NCBI RefSeq assembly: GCF_000710615.1
Contig: NZ_JDTH01000006.1
Span: 248,001 to 312,000 of the forward strand
DNA from: Haladaptatus cibarius D43
GTDB taxonomy: Archaea > Halobacteriota > Halobacteria > Halobacteriales > Haladaptataceae
Direction: 5' to 3'
DNA length: 64,000 nt
Positions 8,195 through 16,909 of this stretch are shown piece by piece (position 1 is the stretch's first letter; each line of letters opens with the position of its first letter). A program made the position numbers and the translations under genes. Below the pieces are notes generated by a model. The model was not told the DNA's origin. It searched no databases and worked only from the letters and a program-made list of their open reading frames with translations.

Positions 8195-10129
8195 CTATTC
8201 GTTCAGAAGCGATTCGAGTTCGCCGACGACCTCCGGATTTCGGAGCGCGCTCGTGTCGCCGAGGTCTTCTCCGTTTGCGATGGCTTTCAGGTACCGCCGG
8301 ACGACTTTGCCCGACCTCGTTTTCGGCAGAGATGGCGTGAACGTGACGGAATCGGGTGCCGCAATCGACCCGATGGCCGATTCGACGGCCGACTGGACGC
8401 GCGTTCTGAGCACCTCGTCGCCCGCGACGTTCGATTCGGGGCTGACGAATGCGTGAACTTTCGACCCTTTCATCGTGTCCGTCCCGCCGACGACGGCGGC
8501 CTCGGCGACGCCGTCTACGCCGACGATGGCCGACTCGATTTCCGCTGTACTCAATCGACGGCCCGACACGTTGAGCACGTCGTCGGCCCGCCCGAGAAGG
8601 TGGAGGTAGCCGTTCTCGTCCCGGACGGCGTTGTCGCCGGTGTCGTACTGCCACTGCCCCTCGACACGATTCGTTCGACGGGCACCCCAAGCGGCGTCTT
8701 CGCAGAGCGACCGCGCCATCCCCGGCCATGGCCGAGTGAGAACCAAGCGCCCCGACTCGCCGGGCGCGACTTCCTCACCGACTTCGTTGACGACTGCCGC
8801 CCCGATTCCGGGGAGTTCCCGTCCGACGGCACCCGGTCGCATTCGGTCTGCGCCGGGAAGCGTCGAGAGGACGACGCCGCCGGTTTCGGTCTGCCACCAC
8901 GTATCTACGATTGGGCACTCGCCGCCGCCGACGTGTTCGCGGTACCAGCGCCACGCGGTTTCGTCGATGGGTTCGCCCACGGTTCCGAGCAGTCGGAGCG
9001 AGGACAGGTCGTGTTGTTCCGGATACTCGCTTCCCCACTTCATGAACGCCCGAATCGAGGTCGGCGCGGTGTAGAACACGTCCACTTCGTTGCGCTCGAT
9101 GACTTCCCAGAGACGGTTCTTTTCGGGATGGTCGGGCGTCCCTTCGTACAGAACGGTCGTCGCCCCGAGCGCGAGGGGGCCGTAAACGGCATAGGAGTGG
9201 CCGGTAATCCAGCCGACGTCCGCGGAGCACCAGTGTGTATCCTCCGGCCTGAGGTCGAACACGGCGTGACTCGTCCACGCGACGTGCGACAGATAGCCAC
9301 CGGTCGTGTGCTCGACTAACGTCGGTTCGCCCGTCGTTCCCGAGGTGTAGATGAGAAACAGAGAATCGTTCGAATCGCGCTCGACGGGGGCGATTTCGAC
9401 CCCGTCGTAGTCGCTGATGAGGTCGGCGTAGGAGTGAGCGTCACCGATTTCCCCGTCGTCACCGAGCCGATTGACGACAATTTGTTCGACGTCCTGTTCG
9501 ACGGAGAGACAGGCGTTGTCGGCCATGCTCTTGAGGTGGAGCGCGGTTCCCCGGCGGTAGTAGCCGTCGCAGGTAACGAGATATTCGGAGTCCGCACCGG
9601 CCAACCGAGTTGCGAGCGCGTTGGCCGAAAACCCGGCGAAGACGACGCTGTGCGGTGCGCCGATGCGCGCACAGGCCAGCATCGCAATCGGCAGTTCCGG
9701 CACCATCGGCATGTACAGCGTGACGACGTCGTCCTCGCCGACGCCGAGATTTCGGAGGGCCGCCGCGAACGCATTCACCTCGTCCTTAAGTTGGCGGTAC
9801 GTGTAGGTTCGCGTTTCCCCGAGTTTTCCTTCCCAAACGAGCGCCGCCTCGTCGCCGCGACCATCCGCTACGTGACGGTCGATGCAGTTGTACGAGGCGT
9901 TCAACCGACCGCCGGGAAACCAGCGCGTCGAACCATCGTCGTCGAGTACCGCGTCGAACAAACGATGCCAGTCCAGTAGTTCGGCGGCGGTCTTCCAGCA
10001 CGACGGCCACCCCGTTTCGAGAAGGGCGTCGCGGTCGCCCGCGGTGACGTTTGCTCCGTTAACGAACGACGATGGTGGCGTCTCCCGGTCGCGTCCGTGG
10101 GTTGTCTCCTTTCTACTCCCGTTGGCCAT
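8195..10129 (-). CDS. second acetyl-CoA synthetase-like acyl-CoA ligase with altered P-loop
   Basis: This 644-residue AMP-forming ligase is clearly paralogous to the acs at 3997, with shared blocks such as VTLYMPMVPELPIAMLACAR, WWQTETGG and LPKTRSGKVVRRYL including the catalytic lysine. The nucleotide loop is unusual: YTSGTTGEPTLVEHTT replaces the almost universal PKG(V) with PTLV, so the conserved lysine is missing. The last genes of the methylaspartate cluster end 63 bp upstream on the same strand. It may use acetate, propionate or another short acid. Reduced activity or a changed substrate is possible given the loop. Confidence 0.88.
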   Translation of the reverse strand: MANGSRKETTHGRDRETPPSSFVNGANVTAGDRDALLETGWPSCWKTAAELLDWHRLFDAVLDDDGSTRWFPGGRLNASYNCIDRHVADGRGDEAALVWEGKLGETRTYTYRQLKDEVNAFAAALRNLGVGEDDVVTLYMPMVPELPIAMLACARIGAPHSVVFAGFSANALATRLAGADSEYLVTCDGYYRRGTALHLKSMADNACLSVEQDVEQIVVNRLGDDGEIGDAHSYADLISDYDGVEIAPVERDSNDSLFLIYTSGTTGEPTLVEHTTGGYLSHVAWTSHAVFDLRPEDTHWCSADVGWITGHSYAVYGPLALGATTVLYEGTPDHPEKNRLWEVIERNEVDVFYTAPTSIRAFMKWGSEYPEQHDLSSLRLLGTVGEPIDETAWRWYREHVGGGECPIVDTWWQTETGGVVLSTLPGADRMRPGAVGRELPGIGAAVVNEVGEEVAPGESGRLVLTRPWPGMARSLCEDAAWGARRTNRVEGQWQYDTGDNAVRDENGYLHLLGRADDVLNVSGRRLSTAEIESAIVGVDGVAEAAVVGGTDTMKGSKVHAFVSPESNVAGDEVLRTRVQSAVESAIGSIAAPDSVTFTPSLPKTRSGKVVRRYLKAIANGEDLGDTSALRNPEVVGELESLLNE

Positions 10130-10192
10130 TCGTTTCGAGGTTCGTGCAAAAAGACAAAAATCGTTCGCCTACACGGCGGTTGGTGCTACCGG

Positions 10193-11215
10193 CTACCAAA
10201 TTTCAAGCGCCCGGTCGAGCAACCCCTCGTCGTATCGTTCTTTCGTCTGCTCGTCCTGCATCCCGTGGACGGTAGCAACCGTCTCGACAGTGTTTTCGAA
10301 GTTCTTCAACGTCGCTTCGTCCACCATCTGACCGTCGATTGCGACCGCTCCCGTCCCGGTTCCCTTCGCTTCGACGAACGTCTCGATTTTCGAAACCGCG
10401 GTGCGGAGTTCGTCTGCGGTTGGTAGGTGGATGCGGTTCGCTTGCGCGGTCTGATTGGGGTGAAGCGACCAACTGCCGTCGAGGCCGACCCGCGCTTCGC
10501 GCTCGACGTGGTCGGCGTAGCCGTCGCCGTTGTAGAACGAAACGCCTGCGCGCTCGCGGAACAGGCGGTCGAACGGCCCGCCGATGGAGAGCAGGTCGTT
10601 CGCGCTCGCTTCGTTCGAGAGGGCTTCGTAGAGTCCCGACCAGTCGGGTCGCTGGCCAATCTCGCGCCCGCCGAGTTCTGCGGTGTAATCGACCGGCCCG
10701 AACACAAGTGCGGTCAGAAGGGATTCCTGCCCAAATTTGGATATTTCTCGGAGGTCAGAGCGCGCCCGCGCCGATTCGACGATGACGGCCAGTTCGATAT
10801 CCGTGCCAGTTTCACGGCCCGCGGCGGCGACGGCCGCTTCCGCGGCGTTTACGTCTCCGAGACGCCCCACCTTCGGAACCACGAATCCATCGACGTGTTC
10901 GCCGACGGTTTCGGCGAGCGTTTCGATTTGCTCGACGCCGCGCTCGCGGAGCGATTCGCTGTCGTAGGCCCACTCGACGCGCAGCCAGATTTCGCCGGAG
11001 AATGCGGGCGCGTATTCCGGAAGCAACTCCCGGACGTTTTCGAGCGCCTCGTCTTTCATCTCCGGCGCGGTGCCGTCTTCGAGGTCGGGCACCAGCCAGT
11101 CGGGGGCCGAAAATCCCTCCGCGGTGAGGCCGGAGCGGAGATATTTCGCGCTGTCGTCCCGAGGGACGGCGGCGGGTGCGGTCTGGAACGTTCGGCAGAG
11201 TCTCGTCTTAGTCAT
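10193..11215 (-). CDS. citE: HpcH/HpaI (CitE-like) lyase, candidate malyl-CoA / beta-methylmalyl-CoA lyase
   Basis: The ATG at 11215 (MTKTRLCRTFQ) gives 340 residues; the open frame upstream overlaps the preceding gene and is not coding. Family marks are the metal-binding LVPDLEDGTAP loop near residue 40, PKVGRLGDVNAAE, and the conserved glutamate in IELAVIVESARA. In the haloarchaeal methylaspartate cycle a CitE-type enzyme cleaves (2R,3S)-beta-methylmalyl-CoA to propionyl-CoA and glyoxylate and acts in the glyoxylate + acetyl-CoA branch. The position 29 bp after the mesaconyl-CoA hydratase gene supports that role. The specific substrate is inferred from context. Confidence 0.85.
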   Translation of the reverse strand: MTKTRLCRTFQTAPAAVPRDDSAKYLRSGLTAEGFSAPDWLVPDLEDGTAPEMKDEALENVRELLPEYAPAFSGEIWLRVEWAYDSESLRERGVEQIETLAETVGEHVDGFVVPKVGRLGDVNAAEAAVAAAGRETGTDIELAVIVESARARSDLREISKFGQESLLTALVFGPVDYTAELGGREIGQRPDWSGLYEALSNEASANDLLSIGGPFDRLFRERAGVSFYNGDGYADHVEREARVGLDGSWSLHPNQTAQANRIHLPTADELRTAVSKIETFVEAKGTGTGAVAIDGQMVDEATLKNFENTVETVATVHGMQDEQTKERYDEGLLDRALEIW

Positions 11216-11244
11216 TGGTAGTGGGGTGTGTTTCGTGATTTTGT

Positions 11245-12318
11245 CTACTGGTTTCGTCTTCGAATCAGTGCGGTTCGGGTGCCGGAGTACACCGGTTCGT
11301 CGCGCTGGTTGAACGCGTAGTGTTCGAACGTGACTTGGCCTGCCTCCGGGTCGCCCGTGTCCTCGATACCGAGAACGCGGGTAAATCCGTAGATTGTGTC
11401 GCCAACGGTCACGAAGTCGTAGAACCGCTCGTTTCCGTAGCCGATTTCGCGGTAGGTTTTCTCGTCCGAGCGAGCGTGTCCGAGCGCGACCGACCGAGTC
11501 ACGTCGCCATACGCGACGATTTCGCCCGAGGGCGAGTCGGTCATGTAGTCGTCGTTGTGATGCTGTTTCGCGGTGTTGAGTGTCACGAGCGGCAGCGTCG
11601 CCACCATCACGTCGTCCATGGTTCGCCCGCGTTCGTGGCGGTAGGCGACCGCCGCATCGCGGTCTGTCGTTCGTTCGTGAGCGTCGCAAAAATCCTCGAA
11701 ATACGGGCCGTCGGGCGAAATGAACTCGCTCGGAAGGCCGGAATCGTCGGGTTCCGCGGCCGCGCGCGAGTCCGTCGGACTCTCGCGCCCGCCGTCACTC
11801 GCCATCGGTTCCCGGCGCGGAATCATGTTCGTCCGAGTATACGACAGGAGGGGTTCGTCCGTTTCGGCGTCGAATCCGGTCGTTTCCCACGTCACGATGC
11901 CGTAGTCGGGGCGAGAACTCGATTCCCGTTTGGCTTCGACCGTCGATTCGACGCGAATCTCGGTGCCCGGCATGACTGCCGGGTCGTGAAGCGACACGTT
12001 GTCCCTGCCGAGGAAGTAGCCGCCTTTCTCGCTCAAATCCTCGACGCTCGGCCCCATCACGCTGGCGAGCAGGTAATCCGGGTGAATCGGACAGCCGTCG
12101 TAGCCAACTGCTCGCGCGGCGTCAGACCGCCAGTACACTGGGTCGTGGTTGAGTGTCTGGCTCATCCACAGTTCGTTGGCGTGCGCAGAGAGGGTGAATC
12201 CCGGCGCGTGTTCGATTGTCTGTCCGTCGCTGAAATTCTCGAAGTAGTTTCCCTTTTCCAGCGTCTCTGCTCGCTCCAGCGCGTTCGAAAACGTCCGTGA
12301 GTCTGCCCAATCTGTCAT
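11245..12318 (-). CDS. mch: MaoC-family hydratase, candidate mesaconyl-CoA hydratase
   Basis: This 357-residue double hot-dog protein has the N-terminal pattern NYFENFSDGQTIEHAPGFTLS and a dehydratase-like stretch (DPVYWRSDAARAVGYDG) in the first half. A second hot-dog fold lies in the C-terminal half (EIGYGNERFYDFVTVGDTIYGFTRVLG). Length and layout match the two-domain mesaconyl-CoA hydratases that convert mesaconyl-CoA to beta-methylmalyl-CoA. It starts 3 bp after the methylaspartate ammonia-lyase stop, and the CitE-like lyase follows, so substrate and product enzymes flank it. A generic MaoC enzyme is the alternative, but the context is strong. Confidence 0.88.
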   Translation of the reverse strand: MTDWADSRTFSNALERAETLEKGNYFENFSDGQTIEHAPGFTLSAHANELWMSQTLNHDPVYWRSDAARAVGYDGCPIHPDYLLASVMGPSVEDLSEKGGYFLGRDNVSLHDPAVMPGTEIRVESTVEAKRESSSRPDYGIVTWETTGFDAETDEPLLSYTRTNMIPRREPMASDGGRESPTDSRAAAEPDDSGLPSEFISPDGPYFEDFCDAHERTTDRDAAVAYRHERGRTMDDVMVATLPLVTLNTAKQHHNDDYMTDSPSGEIVAYGDVTRSVALGHARSDEKTYREIGYGNERFYDFVTVGDTIYGFTRVLGIEDTGDPEAGQVTFEHYAFNQRDEPVYSGTRTALIRRRNQ

Positions 12319-12321
12319 CTG

Positions 12322-13632
12322 TTATCTCCGATTTTCATTCGGTGTCTCTTTCGTTCGTGTCTGCTTCGTCCGTGCTTTGCGGCGGTAAATCGTCCGCCGC
12401 ATCTCGTTTTCCATCACCATGTACCCTTCATCGAAACCCATGCCCGGTTTGGCGAGCGTCTGGGCGGCGTCGGTGGCGAGCGCGACGTGCGCGCACGCTC
12501 GCGCGGAGGTGACCGTCTCGTTGCACGTTCCGCCGAGATACGCCCGGGTGTCGGTGCCGTCGCAGTACAGCACTGCTTCCGCACTTCGCCCGATGCCGCC
12601 GAGGTCGGGGGTCTTGATTTGCACCACGTCGGCCGCGCTCGCGTCCACGAAGGCCCGCACGTCCGCGAACGTGTTGCACCATTCGTCGGCCACGATATCC
12701 ACGTCAACGCCCGCGTCGGCGAGTCCGTCGCGGAGTTCGGCCATGGCGTAAATCTGCTCTTCCCGCCCGCCAACGTCCATCGGCCCTTCGACCTGTAGCG
12801 GAAACGGGGCCGCGGCCTCCCGGAGGTCGGCGAAGTAGTCCGCGATTTCCGCGCGGTCGTATGGCGGCGCGAAAATTTTCCCGAGGATGCCGTACACGTC
12901 GACGTGGAATCGCGGGTTGTAGCCCTCCGGGCCGAGTTCGACCGCGCGGTTCGAAAGCCACGCCAAATACTTGACCAATCGCTCGCCGTCCGAACCGACC
13001 TTCTCGACGCTGTTGAATAGACCGTGGGGAAGGACGGGAACACCCTTCAACAGCATCTTTTCGGCGTTTTTGCGCCGATTGTCGCCCGACTGCCCGAAGA
13101 CGGGAATCGGGTCGCTCGCGGGAACAGTCCCGTAGGTGTCGGCCAGAACGTCGGTTTTCGTGCCGCGTCGGGCGATTGCCGCGGCGTCGAGCAGCGCCTG
13201 CGAGACGCCGTACCGAATCGCGGTGTGCAGTCGTTCGCCGTCGTTGGTGAGTTCTTCGAGGATGTCCGCGTTGTCGCGGAATTCGCGCACAGAGCGTCCG
13301 AACAGCGCGTCTGCGACCGTGTTTTCCACCACGGGCGCGAACGCTTCGGCCCGAAAGAGCGAATCGCGGCCGCCCGCGCCGGAGTACTGCACCGCGGCAC
13401 AGTCGCCGCGAGCGACTGTGCCGTCGGAGAGTTCGAGCAGGACGCTAACGGACTCTCCGGCCTGTCGAACGCGGTCGAATCCGGGCGTCACCGGGTCGCC
13501 CTGATACGCGAATCCGTCCTGTTCCGCGCCAGTCTTGATGGCGCGCTGGTCGTCGAAGAAAAATCCGGAGACGGCGGGCACCGCACGAACCGATTCGATG
13601 GTTTTCGCGGGGTCGGATTCGACGGAAGTCAC
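12322..13632 (-). CDS. mal: methylaspartate ammonia-lyase
   Basis: This enolase-superfamily enzyme deaminates (2S,3S)-3-methylaspartate to mesaconate. The start is the GTG at 13632, whose GTGA overlaps the glmE stop by 4 bp, giving 436 residues; the much longer open frame upstream is the glmE antiframe. Expected active-site residues are visible: H203 (LPHGLFN), metal ligands D245 (HVDVYG), E282 (VEGPMD) and D316 (VADEWCN), and the catalytic base K340 in VQIKTPDLGG. These correspond to His194 and Lys331 of the clostridial enzyme. The C-terminus has a basic, disordered tail (RRKARTKQTRTKETPNENRR) of about 20 residues beyond the barrel. Confidence 0.95.
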   Translation of the reverse strand: MTSVESDPAKTIESVRAVPAVSGFFFDDQRAIKTGAEQDGFAYQGDPVTPGFDRVRQAGESVSVLLELSDGTVARGDCAAVQYSGAGGRDSLFRAEAFAPVVENTVADALFGRSVREFRDNADILEELTNDGERLHTAIRYGVSQALLDAAAIARRGTKTDVLADTYGTVPASDPIPVFGQSGDNRRKNAEKMLLKGVPVLPHGLFNSVEKVGSDGERLVKYLAWLSNRAVELGPEGYNPRFHVDVYGILGKIFAPPYDRAEIADYFADLREAAAPFPLQVEGPMDVGGREEQIYAMAELRDGLADAGVDVDIVADEWCNTFADVRAFVDASAADVVQIKTPDLGGIGRSAEAVLYCDGTDTRAYLGGTCNETVTSARACAHVALATDAAQTLAKPGMGFDEGYMVMENEMRRTIYRRKARTKQTRTKETPNENRR

Positions 13633-15077
13633 GCTCCGCCACCCCCGGACCGACTGCTTCCGCGACGGCCGATGAGTCGGCCGTCGCTGATGGCGTCCAC
13701 GTCGTCCGCGACCATCTGGAACGAAGTGGTTCGGTTCTCCGCGCGCGCCCGACGGTCGAGTCGGTTGGTGTGAACCGCCTTGAGTTCCGGTTCGAGCGCG
13801 AGGTCGCCAAATTCGAGGATTCGAACCCGACCGTCGTCGTCGCGGGCCGGTAACACGGCACTCTTTGCACTCTCGCTCGGGGCGAACGGCACGTCGATAT
13901 TTCCAGTTTCGAACGCCGCAACGATGCCCTGTGCAACGTCTTCGTCGCCGAATTCGAGAATCGTCTCCATGAGCGACCGCACCGATGCTTCGATGAACTC
14001 GCGTTCCTCCTCGATGCCCTCCACGTCGATGTCCTGTTCGCACATCATATCGAGTATCTGTCTGGTGGTTCGCAGACCTGCCGCGTTTGCCTCCTTCGTC
14101 GGAACCCCGCCGAACTCCTGCGGCGATTTGGTGATAACCTTGTCCGGTTTTGCGATTGCGGCGGTGGCCGCGCCGAGCGCGATAACGCCGCTCGCGCGGG
14201 CCTCGTCGGGTGGGAAGCCACCCATCCACTCGTGGAAAACTGTCGTCACGGTCACCTCGTCGAGGAGGTACTCCTCGCCGAGTTCGCGGAGGGCTTGCAG
14301 GGCCGCAATGTCCTGCACGAGGTTGCCGACTTGCCCATAGCCGAGCGTGATGCTCCGGACGCCCTGCGTGGCGGCGAGTAAGCCTTCGACCACGCCGATG
14401 ACGATGGCGATACACGGCGGGACGAGCGTGCCCGTTAATGGGCCGAACGGTTCGCGGTTGATTTCCACGCCGCGAGCGGTGTAGGCTCCGGCGAGGCGGT
14501 CAACGTACTGCCAGTGTTCGATGGTCTGGGCGAGGCCGCGCTCTTTCGTGTACGGAATGTTGTACGAGATTGGGCCGCCTTCGAAGCTCTGGAACCCGCC
14601 GGCGAAAGTGACTGCGGCGAGAAGGCGGGCGTCGGGCGTCCCGTGGCGCACTTCGATTGGGGCGTCCACCGCTTCGATGAGTTTCCGACAGCCTTCGACG
14701 CCGTGGTTGACGGCGGGAAAGCCGTTGAGCGTGTCGTCGCCACTGTCGCGGGCGTCTTCGAGGCCCTGCTGGGCTTTTTCGTACTCGTTGTCCCGCGTGT
14801 ACGAGTCGATGGTCGTCGGGAGCAAGTCCGCGCCGCCCGCGCCTTCGAGGTGGCGAAGGAGGGCGATTTGGTCGTCCAGTCGCGGAACGCCGGCACGAGG
14901 TTGGAGGAGCGGCCGGTCGGCGCGCTGGAGCACCTTCGCAAACCGCTTTTTCTCGGGAAGCGAATCGTGGTAGGCGACCGCTTCCTCGAAATCGAACGGT
15001 TCGACCGGCCAGTTTTCTCGTATTTTTTCGTCGATTCGTGACAGCTTCTCTGCGGAAAGTCGTGTATCGCGTAACAT
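13629..15077 (-). CDS. glmE: methylaspartate mutase (glutamate mutase), epsilon subunit
   Basis: The ATG at 15077 (MLRDTRLSAEKLS) gives 482 residues, the length of clostridial MutE/GlmE (about 483). Conserved blocks include RAGVPRLDDQIALLRHLE, IDSYTRDNEYEKAQ, NGFPAVNHGVEGCRKL and the substrate-binding VRHGTPDARLLAAV. The subunit carries the TIM barrel that rearranges glutamate to 3-methylaspartate with adenosylcobalamin bound by GlmS. It follows glmS by 14 bp and overlaps mal by 4 bp. A polar, glycine-rich C-terminus (RRGSSRSGGGGA) is an extension outside the barrel. Confidence 0.95.
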   Translation of the reverse strand: MLRDTRLSAEKLSRIDEKIRENWPVEPFDFEEAVAYHDSLPEKKRFAKVLQRADRPLLQPRAGVPRLDDQIALLRHLEGAGGADLLPTTIDSYTRDNEYEKAQQGLEDARDSGDDTLNGFPAVNHGVEGCRKLIEAVDAPIEVRHGTPDARLLAAVTFAGGFQSFEGGPISYNIPYTKERGLAQTIEHWQYVDRLAGAYTARGVEINREPFGPLTGTLVPPCIAIVIGVVEGLLAATQGVRSITLGYGQVGNLVQDIAALQALRELGEEYLLDEVTVTTVFHEWMGGFPPDEARASGVIALGAATAAIAKPDKVITKSPQEFGGVPTKEANAAGLRTTRQILDMMCEQDIDVEGIEEEREFIEASVRSLMETILEFGDEDVAQGIVAAFETGNIDVPFAPSESAKSAVLPARDDDGRVRILEFGDLALEPELKAVHTNRLDRRARAENRTTSFQMVADDVDAISDGRLIGRRGSSRSGGGGA

Positions 15078-15091
15078 GGGGAGAGAGGGAC

Positions 15092-15532
15092 TCAGGACGT
15101 GAGCCTCGTTCGTTCGGCTTCGGATTCCGCGATGTTCATGTCGGCTTTGAGGGCGGCAATCGCTTCCATCGGCTTCGTTTCGGAGTCGAAAACGCGGTCG
15201 AACCCCATCGCTCGGAAGCATTCTTTCGTCTGCTCGAAGTCGTCCTGTCCGACGGCGAGATTGCCACCAATGTAGGTGATGGGGTCGAGACCGGCGGACT
15301 CGATGGCCTCGTGGAAACCACGGCAGTCCTGTTCGGCGTGGCCGTACAACGAGGAGACGAGTACCGCATCACCCTCGTGTGCTTCCACCGCGCTGATGAA
15401 GTCCTGCTGGCTGGACTGGACGCCGATGTTGACCACATCGAAGCCAGCCGTCGAGAGCGCTTGGTCGAGTATCGTGATGCCGACAGCGTGTGCGTCGGAC
15501 CCGATCACACCGAGGATTATTGTGGCAGACAT
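15092..15532 (-). CDS. glmS: methylaspartate mutase, cobalamin-binding sigma subunit
   Basis: This 146-residue Rossmann-like B12-binding protein carries the base-off signature DxHxxG as D13-A-H15-A-V-G18, with H15 as the expected cobalt ligand. The matching downstream motifs are SSLYGHAEQDC and YIGGNLAVG. It pairs with GlmE to form glutamate mutase, which opens the methylaspartate cycle by producing 3-methylaspartate from glutamate. It is the first gene of the minus-strand operon glmS-glmE-mal-mch-citE and reads away from the CoA-transferase gene across a 152-bp divergent intergenic region. Confidence 0.96.
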   Translation of the reverse strand: MSATIILGVIGSDAHAVGITILDQALSTAGFDVVNIGVQSSQQDFISAVEAHEGDAVLVSSLYGHAEQDCRGFHEAIESAGLDPITYIGGNLAVGQDDFEQTKECFRAMGFDRVFDSETKPMEAIAALKADMNIAESEAERTRLTS

Positions 15533-15684
15533 CGCATCGGTATCTACAATGGACAGAAGTTAAAGGTAATGTTTTTTCATGATTAATGCGTTTAAGGCCC
15601 TTTAGGGAGTTGGAGTGTGCCTAAGCCACAAACCACATTATTAATTGGGAAGATTTTTGTTTCGGGTTGGCGACGGATGGAGCG
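15533..15684. promoter_or_regulatory. divergent promoter region between glmS and the CoA-transferase gene
   Basis: This 152-bp region drives two divergent units of the same pathway. For the minus strand, CTTTAAC about 30 bp before the glmS ATG is a TATA candidate. For the plus strand, TTATTAATT around 15638-15646 lies about 40 bp before the CoA-transferase ATG. The centre holds TTTAAGGCCCTTTAGGGAG, a C/G-symmetrical stretch that could bind a shared regulator. No promoter mapping is possible from sequence alone. Confidence 0.45.
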
Positions 15685-16839
15685 ATGCCAGCGCTTTCCG
15701 ACCTGCGCGTTCTCGACCTCACACAGGTGCTCGCCGGGCCGTACTGCACGATGTTGCTCGCGGATTTGGGAGCCGACGTGGTGAAAGTAGAACGCCCCGG
15801 CGGCGACCTCATCAGGCCGAATCCACCGTTCGTCGGGGACGACGACGCCTACGGAGGGTATTTCCAGAGCATCAACCGTGGCAAGCGAAGCCTCGAACTC
15901 GATCTGACCGACGAGGACGACCGCGCGGATTTCCTCCGACTGGCCAAGGACGCCGACGTGGTCGTAGAGAACTTCCGCGCCGGGACGATGGAGAAGTTCG
16001 ACCTCGAATACGAAACCCTCCGCGAACGCAACCCCGAACTGGTGTACGCGTCAATCCGCGGGTTCGGCGACCCGCGCACGGGCGAAACCCACCGCCAAGG
16101 ACAACCCTCCTTCGACCTCATTGCACAAGCCCTCGGGGGCGTGATGCAGATTACCGGCGACAAGGACGGCCCGCCGACGAAAGTCGGGCCAGGAATCGGC
16201 GACCTGTTCACCGCCACGCTGAACGCCGTCGGCGTCCTCGCCGCGCTCCACCACCGCGACCGAACCGGCGAGGGCCAGTACGTCGATACCGCGATGTACG
16301 ATTCGATGATTTCGCTGTGCGAACGAACCGTCTATCAGTACTCCTACACCGACGAGGTTCCGAACCGGCGCGGGAACTCCCATCCGACGCTGTTTCCCTA
16401 CAACGCCTTCGAAACCGCGGACGGATACGTCGTCATCGCCGCGTTCGGCGACAACCACTGGACGGCGCTCTGCGAGGCGATGGAGCGGCCCGACCTCGCC
16501 GCGGACTTCCCTACGACGGCCGACCGGCTGAAGCACCGGGAACTGCTCCGCGGGGAAATTGCGGAGTGGACAGCCGTCCACTCCGCTGACGACGTGTGCG
16601 ACCTCCTCGAAGGCGCGGTTCCCTGCGCCCCGGTGCAGGACGTGGCCGACGTGTTCGAGGACGACCACGTCGATGCCCGCGACATGCTCGTCGATGTCGA
16701 ACAACCGGGAACGGACGAATCGGTGACCATCGCAGGGACGCCTATCAAGATGAGCGAAACGCCGCCGGAACCCGGCACCCGCGCGCCCTTGCTGGACGAA
16801 CATCGTGAGGAACTGTTCGGCGAGGAAAAATCCGTCTGA
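15685..16839 (+). CDS. mct: class III (CaiB/BaiF) CoA-transferase, candidate succinyl-CoA:mesaconate CoA-transferase
   Basis: The ATG at 15685 (MPALSDLRVLDLTQVLAGPYC) matches the family N-terminus; an in-frame TTG lies 18 bp upstream but is less likely. The protein has 384 residues. It shows the class III hallmarks LDLTQVLAGPYCTMLLADLGADVVKVE near the N-terminus and GEGQYVDTAMYDS with the catalytic aspartate that forms the acyl anhydride. In the methylaspartate cycle this family transfers CoA from succinyl-CoA to mesaconate. Divergence from glmS and the nearby mch and citE genes support this assignment, but formyl- or other acyl-CoA transferases share the fold. Confidence 0.87.
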   Translation: MPALSDLRVLDLTQVLAGPYCTMLLADLGADVVKVERPGGDLIRPNPPFVGDDDAYGGYFQSINRGKRSLELDLTDEDDRADFLRLAKDADVVVENFRAGTMEKFDLEYETLRERNPELVYASIRGFGDPRTGETHRQGQPSFDLIAQALGGVMQITGDKDGPPTKVGPGIGDLFTATLNAVGVLAALHHRDRTGEGQYVDTAMYDSMISLCERTVYQYSYTDEVPNRRGNSHPTLFPYNAFETADGYVVIAAFGDNHWTALCEAMERPDLAADFPTTADRLKHRELLRGEIAEWTAVHSADDVCDLLEGAVPCAPVQDVADVFEDDHVDARDMLVDVEQPGTDESVTIAGTPIKMSETPPEPGTRAPLLDEHREELFGEEKSV

Positions 16840-16909
16840 AGGTGAGAACGATGGTTATAGGGTGAGAAAAGCCCCCGACAGTTATCCCGCCTCCTGCCTT
16901 CTACTACCT

